Shown here: positions 52,180-61,568 of the stretch, one piece after another | Layout: every line of letters begins with the position of its first letter | How positions within the stretch are numbered: the first letter of the stretch is position 1 | Assembly: GCA_913055845.1 (NCBI GenBank) | Contig: CAJXKO010000001.1 | Span: 42,863-106,862 of the forward strand | Length of the DNA stretch: 64,000 nucleotides | Origin: an uncultured Bacteroidota bacterium | GTDB lineage: Bacteria > Bacteroidota > Rhodothermia > Rhodothermales > Salinibacteraceae | Direction of reading: 5' to 3' | The notes under the pieces: model-generated | The model's input: the letters and a program-made list of their open reading frames with translations, nothing else | Database searches by the model: none | Told to the model about the DNA's origin: nothing | Made by a program: the position numbers and the translations under genes

Positions 52180-53313
52180 TCACCTGCCGGACGACGATGG
52201 GTCGTGATTGGCGACCGCGAGGCCGTGGATACAGACGTGCACGTCTGAGGCGTACTGGTATGCATCCACCAGCTCACCGGTCGGCCAGTCGATTTGGAGA
52301 ATGGCCGCGGGGGAGACGCCCACGAACAGCGTATCGCCGTGCCGGACGAGCCCCCGCACGAAGAGTGGCTTCGCTACTGAATCGTCCATCACACCCACCT
52401 TTCGCGCCACCTCCTTGCCCCAGTACGCGGGGAGTTTCCACCGGATAAGGTCGCGCACCCATTGGTAATCGGTAAGGTCGAGGGTGCGTCGGAGCGTCCC
52501 GCGTTGTAGATCGTAGGCCCGCACGGCCTTTCCGAACGAGTCGTTGACGAGGGCGAGGCCGTCGTCCCCGATGATCAGGTTGTGCCCGCCCTGCAGCCGC
52601 TCGTGGCGCAGCACCACCTCTCCACTCGTCAGGTTTGCCACGGCCCCGTAGGCATTGAGTAGCGCGTAGAGGGCCCCATCGTGCACCTCCACCGCATTAA
52701 GATGAAGGTGGCTTTCCGAGTTCGTTGCGGAGGGGTCGAGGAACCGGAGCCGATTGTCGGCGGACTTGTCGAGGTTGAGCGGCGCCAATCCGAGAGCCTC
52801 CTGCAGTCCCGTCATTTCGCGGGGCCAGAGCGCCTGGGTTCGTGCCCCCGTCTCCAGGTCGTATTCCACCGCCGCATCGATCGCCGTCGATGTCACCCAC
52901 ACGGTGCCGCGATCGGTGCAGGTCATCTCGTGGAGCCCCACCATGAGCCCGTCACTGAGAGCATCCACACGGTTCAGGGCCGCGTCGTATTGCTCGAGCG
53001 TGTGGTAGGTGGAGGCGACAATGCGGTCGCCGACCCGACGGATGCCGCGGCACCCGCGCCCGTTGCCTCGAGGATTGGGATCTTCCTCGATGGTGGGGTT
53101 GCGGGGCCGAATGGAGACCGTCGCTTGCACGGTCTTCGTGTCCCAGTCGAGACGGACCAACTCGCCCCCCTTCGCAATGGGGGCAGCCCGCACCACCGTC
53201 CCGAACACCAGTTCGGACACGTCCGTGCCGGAGGCCGTCCCAAAGGACGCCCCCCGTCCCAACATCGTCGCTACATCATCGAAGGCCTCCGTTAGGGCGT
53301 CAGGGTCGATCAT
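52180..53313 (-). CDS. Propeller-like protein, resembling the TIGR03032/DUF4915 group
   Basis: A 377-residue protein without a signal peptide. It is built of about six to seven short repeats with the turn pattern G.V..T...DAAVEYDLETG and HLHLNAVEVHDGALYALLNAYG, suggesting a beta-propeller. The text HEMTCTDRGTVWVTSTAI and HLNAVEV recall the TIGR03032-type proteins. No catalytic motif is clear. It sits between two sulfotransferase genes on the opposite strand, so it may take part in the same modification pathway. ATG 53313 was preferred to the TTG at 53316. The function is unknown. Confidence 0.68.
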   Translation of the reverse strand: MIDPDALTEAFDDVATMLGRGASFGTASGTDVSELVFGTVVRAAPIAKGGELVRLDWDTKTVQATVSIRPRNPTIEEDPNPRGNGRGCRGIRRVGDRIVASTYHTLEQYDAALNRVDALSDGLMVGLHEMTCTDRGTVWVTSTAIDAAVEYDLETGARTQALWPREMTGLQEALGLAPLNLDKSADNRLRFLDPSATNSESHLHLNAVEVHDGALYALLNAYGAVANLTSGEVVLRHERLQGGHNLIIGDDGLALVNDSFGKAVRAYDLQRGTLRRTLDLTDYQWVRDLIRWKLPAYWGKEVARKVGVMDDSVAKPLFVRGLVRHGDTLFVGVSPAAILQIDWPTGELVDAYQYASDVHVCIHGLAVANHDPSSSGR

Positions 53314-53491
53314 CAAGCGACGTCACCAGCGTTGTGCGGCCAAAACAGACGTGCGGGGTCCCCCCGCTGCAATCGAGACGCTCGAATCCGACCGTCCCCG
53401 TCCCTGTTCCAGAACTTGCGCGGAGATGTCCCCTGCGCGTCCCCCTTCCTACTAGACGGCTCGACCCCCCGCGACGCAGAGGATTTCCCCT

Positions 53492-54418
53492 ATGGATCGC
53501 CCGATTTTCATTGTCGGCTGCCCGCGCTCCGGGACCGGCATTCTGCACCAGTTGGCCCGGCTCCATCCGCGTGTGGCGTGGATCACCCCTTTTAGCAACT
53601 GGGTGTGCGGCAAGTCGTGGTTTCGCGTCGTGCCGCCCCGTCTCGCCCAGCGCGTAGAATGGATTCTCCACCGCCTCCCCAACGCGCTTCTTCCCCCGCT
53701 CCTGCGCGGCCCGTATGACGGCTCCCTAGGATTGCCCACCGTCTACGAAACCCACGAGGGGCATTCCATCTGGAACCGGGTGCTTCCGCCCGCCGACAAC
53801 CACCGGGCCACGGCGGACGACGCAACCACGGCCCTGCGCACCGAACTGCACGACGTAGTGGACTGGCATCGTCGCTACCACCGGCGGTCCCGCTTCGTGT
53901 GGAAGACGCCCCGGAATGCCTTCCGCCTTCCCTTCCTCCACGCCCTCTTTCCCGAGGGCCACATCGTCCATCTGCTGCGGGACGGACGGGCCGTGGCGGC
54001 CTCCATCCTGAAACGCCGCCGCGCAGGCAAGGGACTGCAGGCGTGGTGGGGCGCTCGCCCGCCAGGATGGCGTTCCATGCAATCCGCCTCCCCCATCGAG
54101 CAGGCGGCGTGGACGTGGCATCAATCCGTCGCCCAGGTCCGGGCCGACGCGCCGATTCTGCCAGAGGATCAGTTTCTGGAGCTGCGGTACGAAGACCTAC
54201 TCCAAACGCCCGGCGCGGTGATGCGTCGATTCTTCAGCGCCGTCGGCCTCGACCCTAATTCATTCTTTACGGCGGAGAACCGGCGGCAACTCGACAAAGT
54301 GCGCCCGCCACAGAACACGTGGCGGACGCGGCTGCGGGACGACCAAATCGCGGCGCTGGGCGAGATAATCGGCCCGGCGCTGACCAAATACGGATATGAC
54401 GACGCCTCTACCGCCTAG
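53492..54418 (+). CDS. Sulfotransferase E
   Basis: A 308-residue sulfotransferase. The 5' loop is FIVGCPRSGTGILHQLARLHP, the middle KTPRNAFRLPFLHALFPEGH, and the 3' site VHLLRDGRAVAASILKRRRAG. YEDLLQTPGAVMRRFFSAVGL closes the domain. It is more distant from the others and belongs to the Sulfotransfer_3 type. It diverges from the propeller-like gene (178 bases) and converges with the YfhO-like gene (31 bases). Confidence 0.86.
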   Translation: MDRPIFIVGCPRSGTGILHQLARLHPRVAWITPFSNWVCGKSWFRVVPPRLAQRVEWILHRLPNALLPPLLRGPYDGSLGLPTVYETHEGHSIWNRVLPPADNHRATADDATTALRTELHDVVDWHRRYHRRSRFVWKTPRNAFRLPFLHALFPEGHIVHLLRDGRAVAASILKRRRAGKGLQAWWGARPPGWRSMQSASPIEQAAWTWHQSVAQVRADAPILPEDQFLELRYEDLLQTPGAVMRRFFSAVGLDPNSFFTAENRRQLDKVRPPQNTWRTRLRDDQIAALGEIIGPALTKYGYDDASTA

Positions 54419-54449
54419 CCTTTGCGGCTGGACTCTGCTTTATCCTGAC

Positions 54450-56996
54450 CTACGCGTCTGTCTCACCATTTTCCCCCGCCGCCGGCCCCCACCGACGCCG
54501 TGCCCGAATTCCAACGAACGTGAGCACGCCGCCGTAGACGAGGACAGTGCTCGTCCACGCGATCCAGCGCCCGTACCGGTCCGCCGATGGCTCGAAGCGC
54601 ATCACGAGCGTGTGCTCCCCCTCCGGCATGTGCACGCCGCGGAGCAGATAGTCGACGCGATGGATGGGCACCTGTTCTCCATTCAGGTACGCATTCCAGC
54701 CCGCCGGATAATACACCTCGCTCGCCACGAAGAGGCGCGGGGCATCCGTGTCCACGGACCAGCGGATTTCCTCCGGCGCGTACGACTCCAAGCGTACCGC
54801 GGCGGTGCTATTGCTATCGATGGGTGTGACCGGCGCGTCGAGGGGCTCGGGGAGGAGGGCCGTCTGCCGCGGGTCGAACGAGGACGAGCGCAACCGTGCC
54901 CACGTCTGCTTCGGCTCCTCCACCACCTCCGCCTGCCCCACCAGGAAGCCCCGCGGCACGGTGTCGGTGTTCTCGAGGACCAGCACACCGGACTGCTGGC
55001 TACGGTAGGCCACCTCGGTGCCTGGCAACTGCTGACGGGCGGCGATGTAGCGGGTGTTCATCAGGTCCAGGGCGTTCTCGTTCGGCCCACTGCGGCCGGT
55101 GACCTGCAGGACGTGGTCGAGGTAGTCCTGATAGCGCTGCAGCTTGGCCCCGTGATACCCCCCCACGTTCTCGTAGTGGTACGACGGGCGCGCGGAACTG
55201 GTCGGGTCGCCCTCCACCAGCGAGAGGACGCGAAAGTGTCCCAGACCTCCAGCCTCTTGTTGCTGCTTCTTGATAAATTGGTCGAACTGGTACGTGGGGA
55301 TGGACTGGTCCACCTGCTGCGACGAGTAGCGTTCGTCGCCCATGTATCGCGAATCGACGCCCCACAGATCGATCCCCACAATCGCGACGAGTCCGAGCCC
55401 CGCTACCCACGACGGAATCGTCTCGCGGCGGAACAGCACGAGGGCCCCAGCGGCCAGGAGCACAAAGAGCAGGGTCCGTTGCGCATCCGTCGTGAAGGCA
55501 CCGCGGCGCTGCTTCTTGAACTTCTGCATCTGCTGGTCCACCGCCTGTTGCACCCGCGGATTTTGCGGCGATACGTTGGGATTTTGGCGGAGCAGGGCCT
55601 GCCGGATGCGCTGCCGCTCATTTGGCTTCTCGAAATCGAGAACCGTGTTGGGCGTCAGCCACACGAGCCCCACAATCCCGAACACCGCCCCGAACGAGAG
55701 GAGGATCGGGCGCAACCGGGCATCCGTGCGTTGGCTCCGCCGTTTTCCCCGCTGGTCGTCCCGCCGAAGCGCATAGTCGAGCCCGATGCCCGCGAGGATG
55801 GCCAGCGCGAGGGTCGTGATGCTCAGCCACATCTCCGGCCCCCGGAAGGCATCGAAGAACGGGAAGTACCGAAACATCGGCCAGTTAATCCACGCGGCGT
55901 ACTTGCCCAACGCAAAGAGGGCTGTCCCAAGCACGCCGAGGCCTACCCCCCACACCAACCAGGTGCGCACCCGCCACACCGCCAGGCCCGCCAGGGCGAT
56001 AACAACGCCTCCCAGGTAGTGCGGTCCCTCCGTGAAGGTCTTGGGGCCCCAGTACGTTTGTCCGCCGCCGCCAAAGGCCTCCGCCACCACGAACGTGAAG
56101 AGCTCGCCCGGTCCGTGACTCCACCGCATGGCCGGCACCCAGCCCATGCCACCTCCGCCCTCGCCCCCCGTCGCCGCGGCCGCGGCACCCCGTACCGAGA
56201 ACTGCTTGTGCTGGTACCGCGCCAGGTAGGGCTGGGCCGCCATGGCCAACCCCAGTACCGTGCCCAGGGCCAGCCAGCCGGTCGACGTGGCCAGCCGAGG
56301 CACCCGGTCCTCGCGGACGGCCCCAATCACCTCCACGAGCCACCAGAGCGCAAGCAGCATGCCCGTGTAGAATACGATCTGCGGATGCTTCGCCCGAAGT
56401 TGAAGTGCAAGGGCTGCCGCGAAGAGTAGTCCCCCAAGCAGCGAGGGGTTGCGCAGCGTGTAGACGAACGCCAGCAGGACGTACGGGGCGTAGGCCAGGG
56501 CCACGAACTTCGTCCCGTGCCCCACGCCGATGATAATGGGGATGTACGTCGTAAACCCGAAGGCCAGTCCCGATAAGAGCCCGGACAGGTGGTTGCGGGT
56601 GAGGTAGAAGACCAGCAGATATACCCCCGCCATAAGCACGAACAGGTGGCCTACCGGCCACGCAACTCCGCGGACCGCGTTCACGAGAGTGTCCACCTGC
56701 GCGACCGCGAGCTTGTAGTTGATGTAGGGCGTGCCGCTGAACACATTGGGGGCCCAGCGGGCCCACTCCCCCGTCTTCTCATGGTGTTCGATGGTTACCT
56801 GGGCGTTGGCCCGGAAGGTGATGCTGTCGGTTCCCTGGATGCTCTTTCCCTCAAAGACAGCGGGCGCGTAAAAGGCCAGGGCCACGACCAGCAAAATGCC
56901 GAGGCACGCCGCGTGACGGGTGGTGGGCGAAACCCGTCCCCAGAGCGTGTCTGCCTGGTCGGCGCGCGGGGAAGGAGACCGGGTGGAGGAAGCCAT
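54450..56996 (-). CDS. YfhO-like multi-spanning membrane protein
   Basis: An 848-residue membrane protein with about 12 helices before residue ~590 and a large soluble C-terminal domain. The text GKSIQGTDSITFRANAQVTI, FSGTPYINYKLAVAQVDTLV and FRYFPFFDAFRGPEMWLSITTLALAILAGIGLDY follows the YfhO family. The last ~250 residues contain DLMNTRYIAARQQLPGTEVAYR and SEVYYPAGWNAYLNGEQVPIHRVDYLLRGV, typical of its exported part. YfhO proteins are linked to glycosylation of lipids or lipoteichoic acid, probably as GT-C-like transferases. That suits the surrounding glycan genes. Confidence 0.82.
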   Translation of the reverse strand: MASSTRSPSPRADQADTLWGRVSPTTRHAACLGILLVVALAFYAPAVFEGKSIQGTDSITFRANAQVTIEHHEKTGEWARWAPNVFSGTPYINYKLAVAQVDTLVNAVRGVAWPVGHLFVLMAGVYLLVFYLTRNHLSGLLSGLAFGFTTYIPIIIGVGHGTKFVALAYAPYVLLAFVYTLRNPSLLGGLLFAAALALQLRAKHPQIVFYTGMLLALWWLVEVIGAVREDRVPRLATSTGWLALGTVLGLAMAAQPYLARYQHKQFSVRGAAAAATGGEGGGGMGWVPAMRWSHGPGELFTFVVAEAFGGGGQTYWGPKTFTEGPHYLGGVVIALAGLAVWRVRTWLVWGVGLGVLGTALFALGKYAAWINWPMFRYFPFFDAFRGPEMWLSITTLALAILAGIGLDYALRRDDQRGKRRSQRTDARLRPILLSFGAVFGIVGLVWLTPNTVLDFEKPNERQRIRQALLRQNPNVSPQNPRVQQAVDQQMQKFKKQRRGAFTTDAQRTLLFVLLAAGALVLFRRETIPSWVAGLGLVAIVGIDLWGVDSRYMGDERYSSQQVDQSIPTYQFDQFIKKQQQEAGGLGHFRVLSLVEGDPTSSARPSYHYENVGGYHGAKLQRYQDYLDHVLQVTGRSGPNENALDLMNTRYIAARQQLPGTEVAYRSQQSGVLVLENTDTVPRGFLVGQAEVVEEPKQTWARLRSSSFDPRQTALLPEPLDAPVTPIDSNSTAAVRLESYAPEEIRWSVDTDAPRLFVASEVYYPAGWNAYLNGEQVPIHRVDYLLRGVHMPEGEHTLVMRFEPSADRYGRWIAWTSTVLVYGGVLTFVGIRARRRWGPAAGENGETDA

Positions 56997-57136
56997 GAAG
57001 GGGAAACCGCTGACGCAAACGCGATGAGGCCAGCGGACACAGAGGTCCGCTTGTTTCTACAGAGGCCTCGAAACGGTGGGTCAAATTCGCTGTTCCAGCG
57101 GCGCTACCCATTGGGGCTCAATGAACGGATGGAGAC

Positions 57137-58102
57137 ATGGACGCGCGAGCCCACGTCCATCTTCTCCAGATATCTCCACGTCCAGCCTCCCCATCGCCCC
57201 CACGTATCGTGGATACCCTCAGCCACTGCCCCCTCTGCCAGGGCGGGCGCTTTCGCCCCTTCCGGACGTGCCGCGATCACACCGTTTCGGGCGAGTCCTT
57301 CGACATCGTTGAGTGCAAGGCGTGTGGCTTCCGCTTTACGAACCCGCGGCCCAGTGCGGATGCGCTTGAGCAATACTACGAGAGCGAAGACTATACGCCC
57401 CACCAGGCCACCAGCCAGGGCCTAACCGACACGCTCTACCGAGCCGTGCGCTTCTACACGCTACGCTCGAAGCACCGGCTTATTGCGTCGCTCGTGTCCG
57501 ATCCCTCTAGTCGACTGCTCGATTTTGGATGCGGGACGGGGGAGTTTCTGAACCTCTGCCAGTCCCGCGGCTGGGCGGCACGCGGGCTGGAACCGGACCC
57601 AACCGCCCAGAAGGTTGCCACCCAGAAGTACGGATTGATGGTGGACACTCCGGACCAGATTCAAACGCTTCCGGACGACCATTTCGACGTGATCACGCTC
57701 TGGCACGTACTGGAGCACGTCCCAGAACTCCTCGAAACCGTTGAGCAGCTTAAACGCACTCTCGCCCCCGAGGGCACCCTAGTCGTGGCCGTTCCCAACT
57801 GCACCGCCTTCGACGCCCAGTTCTACGGCGAATACTGGGCTGCCTACGACGTGCCCCGCCACCTGTATCACTTCCGCCCGGGCGACGTGCGCCGACTCTT
57901 CGACCAGAAGAGTATGACGGTGACTGATATTCGCCCGATGCGGCTCGACGCGTTTTACGTGTCGCTTCTCAGCGAGCAGTACCGCAACGGATGGCTTCTG
58001 CGAGCCCCTCTCGTAGCCCTCTACTCGATCCTCTGGGCCGCCCGCCATGAGCACCGGCACTCCGCACAGCTCTACCTCATCCGGCACGAGGACGTGGCAT
58101 GA
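57137..58102 (+). CDS. SAM-dependent methyltransferase with N-terminal zinc knuckle
   Basis: A 321-residue methyltransferase. Four cysteines (C31, C34, C60, C63) in HCPLCQGG and VECKACGFRFTNPRP form a zinc site. The class I Rossmann core follows with SRLLDFGCGTGEFL (DFGCGTG at 129-135) and FDVITLWHVLEHVPELLETVEQ. The combination is typical of methyltransferases in O-antigen and deoxysugar clusters. It probably methylates a sugar of the glycan. ATG 57137 was used; GTG 57209 is an alternative. Its stop overlaps the next ATG by four bases. Confidence 0.84.
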   Translation: MDARAHVHLLQISPRPASPSPPRIVDTLSHCPLCQGGRFRPFRTCRDHTVSGESFDIVECKACGFRFTNPRPSADALEQYYESEDYTPHQATSQGLTDTLYRAVRFYTLRSKHRLIASLVSDPSSRLLDFGCGTGEFLNLCQSRGWAARGLEPDPTAQKVATQKYGLMVDTPDQIQTLPDDHFDVITLWHVLEHVPELLETVEQLKRTLAPEGTLVVAVPNCTAFDAQFYGEYWAAYDVPRHLYHFRPGDVRRLFDQKSMTVTDIRPMRLDAFYVSLLSEQYRNGWLLRAPLVALYSILWAARHEHRHSAQLYLIRHEDVA

Positions 58103-58950
58103 ACCGGGTCAACCTCTTCCTCATCGGCGTGAACAAAGCCGGCACAGGCTGGCTCTACTACCTGCTCGCCCAGCACCCCGACATATACATGGCGGCGGAG
58201 AAAGAACTCTACTTTTTCGGTGAGGAGGGCGTCGACGAGGAGCAAATCGCCACCCGTGCGGACTACCACGCCCACTTCCCATTCGGCGCCGACTATCGCT
58301 ACTTCGGCGACGCTACAGTGATGTACTACCGAAGCGCCGCGACCGCTGATGCGATTTACTCCTACAATCCGGACGCGAAGGCACTGGCCATCGTCCGCGA
58401 CCCTATTCAGCGGCTCCTTTCCCAGTTCCAGTACCACAAGCAGCTCGGCATCCTTGCCGAGACGACTTCTCTGGAGCAGGCCCTCGACGGCCGCGATCCT
58501 CAACTCCTCCGCGACAGCCACTACGAGGACACCCTCCCCGCCTACGCCGAGCGCTTTGGGCCCGCGCAGTTCAAGGTCGTGAGCCTGGAGGCGGGGAAGC
58601 AGGATCCCGACACGCTCTGGCAGACCCTTCAGACGTTTCTCGACCTTCCTCAGGCTCCGCGTCCGACTGAGAGTAGCCGCCCTGAAAACCCAACCGGCAG
58701 CGCGGCCTTCCGAGCCGTCTACCGGCACACCGTGCAGCCTCTTCGCCAAGCGTTTCCGGGTGTATACCGCCGGCTGCTTGGGAATGCCGGGGCGCGGTGG
58801 GCAAAGCGCGCGCTGCTCCGCCTGTTGGGTACGGCAGGAGCAAGGACAGAGGCGTTGTCCCCCAAGATGGAGACGCGGCTCCGCGATGAGTTTGCCCCCA
58901 CCTACGCCTACCTGGAGGAGCTGGGGTTTGAGGTGTACGCCGATAAGTGA
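58099..58950 (+). CDS. Sulfotransferase F
   Basis: A 283-residue sulfotransferase. The 5' loop is FLIGVNKAGTGWLYYLLAQHP, then DIYMAAEKELYFFGEEG, and the 3' site AIVRDPIQRLLSQFQYHKQLG. This matches the heparan-sulfate sulfotransferase-like group, with Lys in place of the Arg of RSGTT, as in sulfotransferases B and C. A hydrophobic/basic stretch near residue 200 (RHTVQPLRQAFPGVYRRLLG) precedes the closing helix. It overlaps the methyltransferase gene by four bases (ATGA), so sulfation and methylation are coupled. Confidence 0.87.
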   Translation: MNRVNLFLIGVNKAGTGWLYYLLAQHPDIYMAAEKELYFFGEEGVDEEQIATRADYHAHFPFGADYRYFGDATVMYYRSAATADAIYSYNPDAKALAIVRDPIQRLLSQFQYHKQLGILAETTSLEQALDGRDPQLLRDSHYEDTLPAYAERFGPAQFKVVSLEAGKQDPDTLWQTLQTFLDLPQAPRPTESSRPENPTGSAAFRAVYRHTVQPLRQAFPGVYRRLLGNAGARWAKRALLRLLGTAGARTEALSPKMETRLRDEFAPTYAYLEELGFEVYADK

Positions 58951-58952
58951 TC

Positions 58953-59597
58953 TCAACTCGGCGGTTGGATCGCGTCTTCGATCGGCGTATCGCCCCCGTA
59001 GAGCGTTACGGCGTGGCCGATTGTCGCGTCGTGGTCGAGGCACTCCACCACGGCCTGTGCCACATCGGCTCGGGGGATGGGATCGCCCGCCTCCGGATCG
59101 GTGTCAAAGTAGGCCGCGACGCACCCGGTGCCCTCCTCGTCCGTGAGGCGGGTCGGACGCAGGATGGTCTCATCGAGCGACGACTGCTGGAGCGTGCGGT
59201 CGGCCACGTGCTTCGCCACGATGTAGGGCTTAATCGGCCCCTGTCGGCGTTCAGGATCGTCGGCGCCACGCGAACTGATCATGACGAACCGGTCGATGCC
59301 GTTCGCCTCACAGGCCCTCACGACCCGCTCGGCGCCCCAGAGATCGACCAGGATTGTTTTGTCCCAGCCGGTGCTTCCTCCGGCCCCCGCAGTAAAGACC
59401 ACCGCGTCGGCCCCGTCAAGCGCCGAGGCAAACTGCCCTTCGAGGTCGCCGAGCATAGGCTTGGCCCCGCGGTCGCGGATTGGGTCGAATTGCTCCTCGG
59501 AGCGGACGACGCCGATGGGCTCATGGTCGGCCTCATTGAGGCGGGGGAGGAGGCGGCGCCCGATGCCGCCGTTGGCGCCGATGACTGCAATGCTCAT
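58953..59597 (-). CDS. NAD(P)-binding SDR-like protein
   Basis: A 214-residue atypical short-chain dehydrogenase-like protein (NmrA/YwnB type). The dinucleotide loop is IAVIGANGGIGRRLL. It continues with GDLEGQFASALDGADAVVFTAGAGG and RFVMISSRGADDP, then YIVAKHVADRTLQQSSLDETILRP, where the YxxxK pair is present. It may be an oxidoreductase or a redox-sensing protein. It ends two bases after the sulfotransferase F stop on the opposite strand. ATG 59597 (MSIAVIGA) was chosen. Confidence 0.82.
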   Translation of the reverse strand: MSIAVIGANGGIGRRLLPRLNEADHEPIGVVRSEEQFDPIRDRGAKPMLGDLEGQFASALDGADAVVFTAGAGGSTGWDKTILVDLWGAERVVRACEANGIDRFVMISSRGADDPERRQGPIKPYIVAKHVADRTLQQSSLDETILRPTRLTDEEGTGCVAAYFDTDPEAGDPIPRADVAQAVVECLDHDATIGHAVTLYGGDTPIEDAIQPPS

Positions 59598-59863
59598 CTC
59601 GTGTATAAATTCCGGTGTAGAAGGCAACTAGCTTTGGATGGCTACCCTATCCGTATCCTTGGTGACGGAAGGTTGTTGCGGCTCGGCCGGTTCGTCACTG
59701 GAGTCGCGATTTCGGTTCGGAAAACCGTTACGCCTTGAATGCGCCTCACAGAAGGCCCTGCACTTCGCCGCCGCAGTGGCATTCTGCTCCCTCCACTTGG
59801 CCAAGTGCTCCGTAATCGCTACACTGAGGGACCGCACAGTCATCCCCGCTCTTTGTCCTGTGA

Positions 59864-61546
59864 ATGTCCCTGCACTCGATCCGTCTTGCTGCTGGAGCCA
59901 TGCTGCTCCTGTGCGCTGTCGGTAGACTCGTCGGCGTCCCGTCACGGGCGACCGCCGCCCCAACGCAGTCCATCGCCTCCTCCGACACCACAGTCCTCGG
60001 CGTCGTCTGGACGCCTCCCGCCCCCACCGACTCGGCCCTACGCGAATTGAACCGAATCGACCGCGTCGGCGCCACGGCTGTCCGGCTCACGCGCCTTCCC
60101 AGCGACACCGTCGCGGCCCGTGCCACCACGCTTGGACTTCGCCTCTACGTCGACCTGCCAGTCGACCACATCCCGGCTTCGCAGCTCCGGGACGCTCTCA
60201 AGCAGGTGCAGCCCGGGCTGGAGCGCCTGCAGGCGCTCGCCCGCCGGCACCGCGCCATCACGCACGTTGGGCTCGCTCGGGGTGCCGAGACGACGGCACC
60301 GGCTGCCTGCGACGTGCTCCGCGCCTGGACCGACCGCCTCCGCAAAAGCACTCTTTCGATCGACACCTACTACGTCACTCCGTTCGCTCCCACGGTTGAC
60401 CGCTGCGCCGGTGCGGTGGACCGAGTCCTGCTCGACCTCCGTGGTCACCCGGCCCCTGCGGAGCGATGGCACCAGTGGCAATCCCAGACGCAAACGGCAG
60501 GCATTGGCGCCCTGGGCACATGGATGTACGCCTCGGTTCCCCCTGGCCTACAGACCCCGCACTCCTCGGAACGACAGGCGCGCTACCTGGAGCATGCCCT
60601 TTCTGGATTGCTCGACTCGTCACGGACCTCTCCCCCCACCCTCTTCGTCGCCCGCTGGCAAGACCAAGCCTCCCCCCTTCTCCCCACGCGACACTACGGA
60701 CTACACCGGGCCGACGGAGCGCCTCGCCCAGCGGCCCGGGTTGTCCAGGGGTTCTACACGGGAACCCAGCGCGTCTTTGCGTTTCCGTCGGGGCCTAAGC
60801 TGTCCCTGGAGGATCCTGGCCTCCTGCTGTTCGGGTGGGGACTCGTGGTTCTCCTCGGGGGACTCTACGCACAAAGCCTCTTTGTTCGCCAAACAGTGGC
60901 CCGCTACTTTCGAGCTCCGGGATTTTACCGGGACGCTCTCCGCGACGGGCACGATCTATCCGCGGGGGCCAACGGACTCCTCTTGGCCATCCTCGCAGGG
61001 GCACTCGGGACAGCCGCACTCCGCACGGCCGAACTGGCCGCCTCGTCGCCCGCCGCCGAACACGTGCTCGCGACCCTGCCCCCCCCACTACAGATTACGC
61101 TGGGCGGCGCCCTCGAGCACCCCATTGCGGCGGGCATTGCGGTGGGGGGCAGCACTGGGGCACTGCTACTGACCTGGGCGACCGTTCTCGTTCTGCTGGC
61201 GCGGGGCTGGACGCGGTTCTCGCCCCCTCAGGCGCTCATGCTAGTGGTCTGGCCCTGCTGGCCGGTCCTGCTGGCACTGCCCCTCGCACTCGCGACCGGC
61301 CCGGATGCCCCGCTCTCGCCTGCCTGGTTCGGGCTCCTGCTACTGGGTGGGGCCCCATTGGTGCTCCTCTCCATCACCGGCCGTGTGCTTTTTGACTACT
61401 GGGCCGTCACGGATCTGCCAGCGTGGCCCCTCCTTCTTGCCGTTGCGCTGAGCCCGCCCCCCCTCGGGGGCATAGCCCTCATTGCGCTAACGGCAGGCTA
61501 CGACTTGTCCTTCCCGTTTCTGTGGCATCTCGCCACGCATACCTGA
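59864..61546 (+). CDS. Large membrane protein of unknown function with exported N-terminal domain
   Basis: A 560-residue protein I do not recognise. A signal-like helix at residues 5-25 is followed by an exported domain (~30-300). In it, ELNRIDRVGATAVRL and LRLYVDLPVDHIPASQL read like the first turns of a glycoside-hydrolase TIM barrel. The C-terminal ~255 residues contain about six membrane helices (LLFGWGLVVLLGGLY through PPLGGIALIALTA) resembling a Yip1-like bundle. Catalytic residues are not obvious. It lies 266 bases from the divergent SDR gene and converges with the TRAP genes. A role in sensing or modifying surface glycan is a guess. Confidence 0.62.
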   Translation: MSLHSIRLAAGAMLLLCAVGRLVGVPSRATAAPTQSIASSDTTVLGVVWTPPAPTDSALRELNRIDRVGATAVRLTRLPSDTVAARATTLGLRLYVDLPVDHIPASQLRDALKQVQPGLERLQALARRHRAITHVGLARGAETTAPAACDVLRAWTDRLRKSTLSIDTYYVTPFAPTVDRCAGAVDRVLLDLRGHPAPAERWHQWQSQTQTAGIGALGTWMYASVPPGLQTPHSSERQARYLEHALSGLLDSSRTSPPTLFVARWQDQASPLLPTRHYGLHRADGAPRPAARVVQGFYTGTQRVFAFPSGPKLSLEDPGLLLFGWGLVVLLGGLYAQSLFVRQTVARYFRAPGFYRDALRDGHDLSAGANGLLLAILAGALGTAALRTAELAASSPAAEHVLATLPPPLQITLGGALEHPIAAGIAVGGSTGALLLTWATVLVLLARGWTRFSPPQALMLVVWPCWPVLLALPLALATGPDAPLSPAWFGLLLLGGAPLVLLSITGRVLFDYWAVTDLPAWPLLLAVALSPPPLGGIALIALTAGYDLSFPFLWHLATHT

Positions 61547-61568
61547 CCGCCCCCCTCTCCTCCATCCG

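Noticed and set aside
54396..56429. 677-codon open frame on the plus strand
   Set aside because: It is antisense to the YfhO-like gene, His/Arg-rich and without domains; the minus-strand gene has clear membrane helices.
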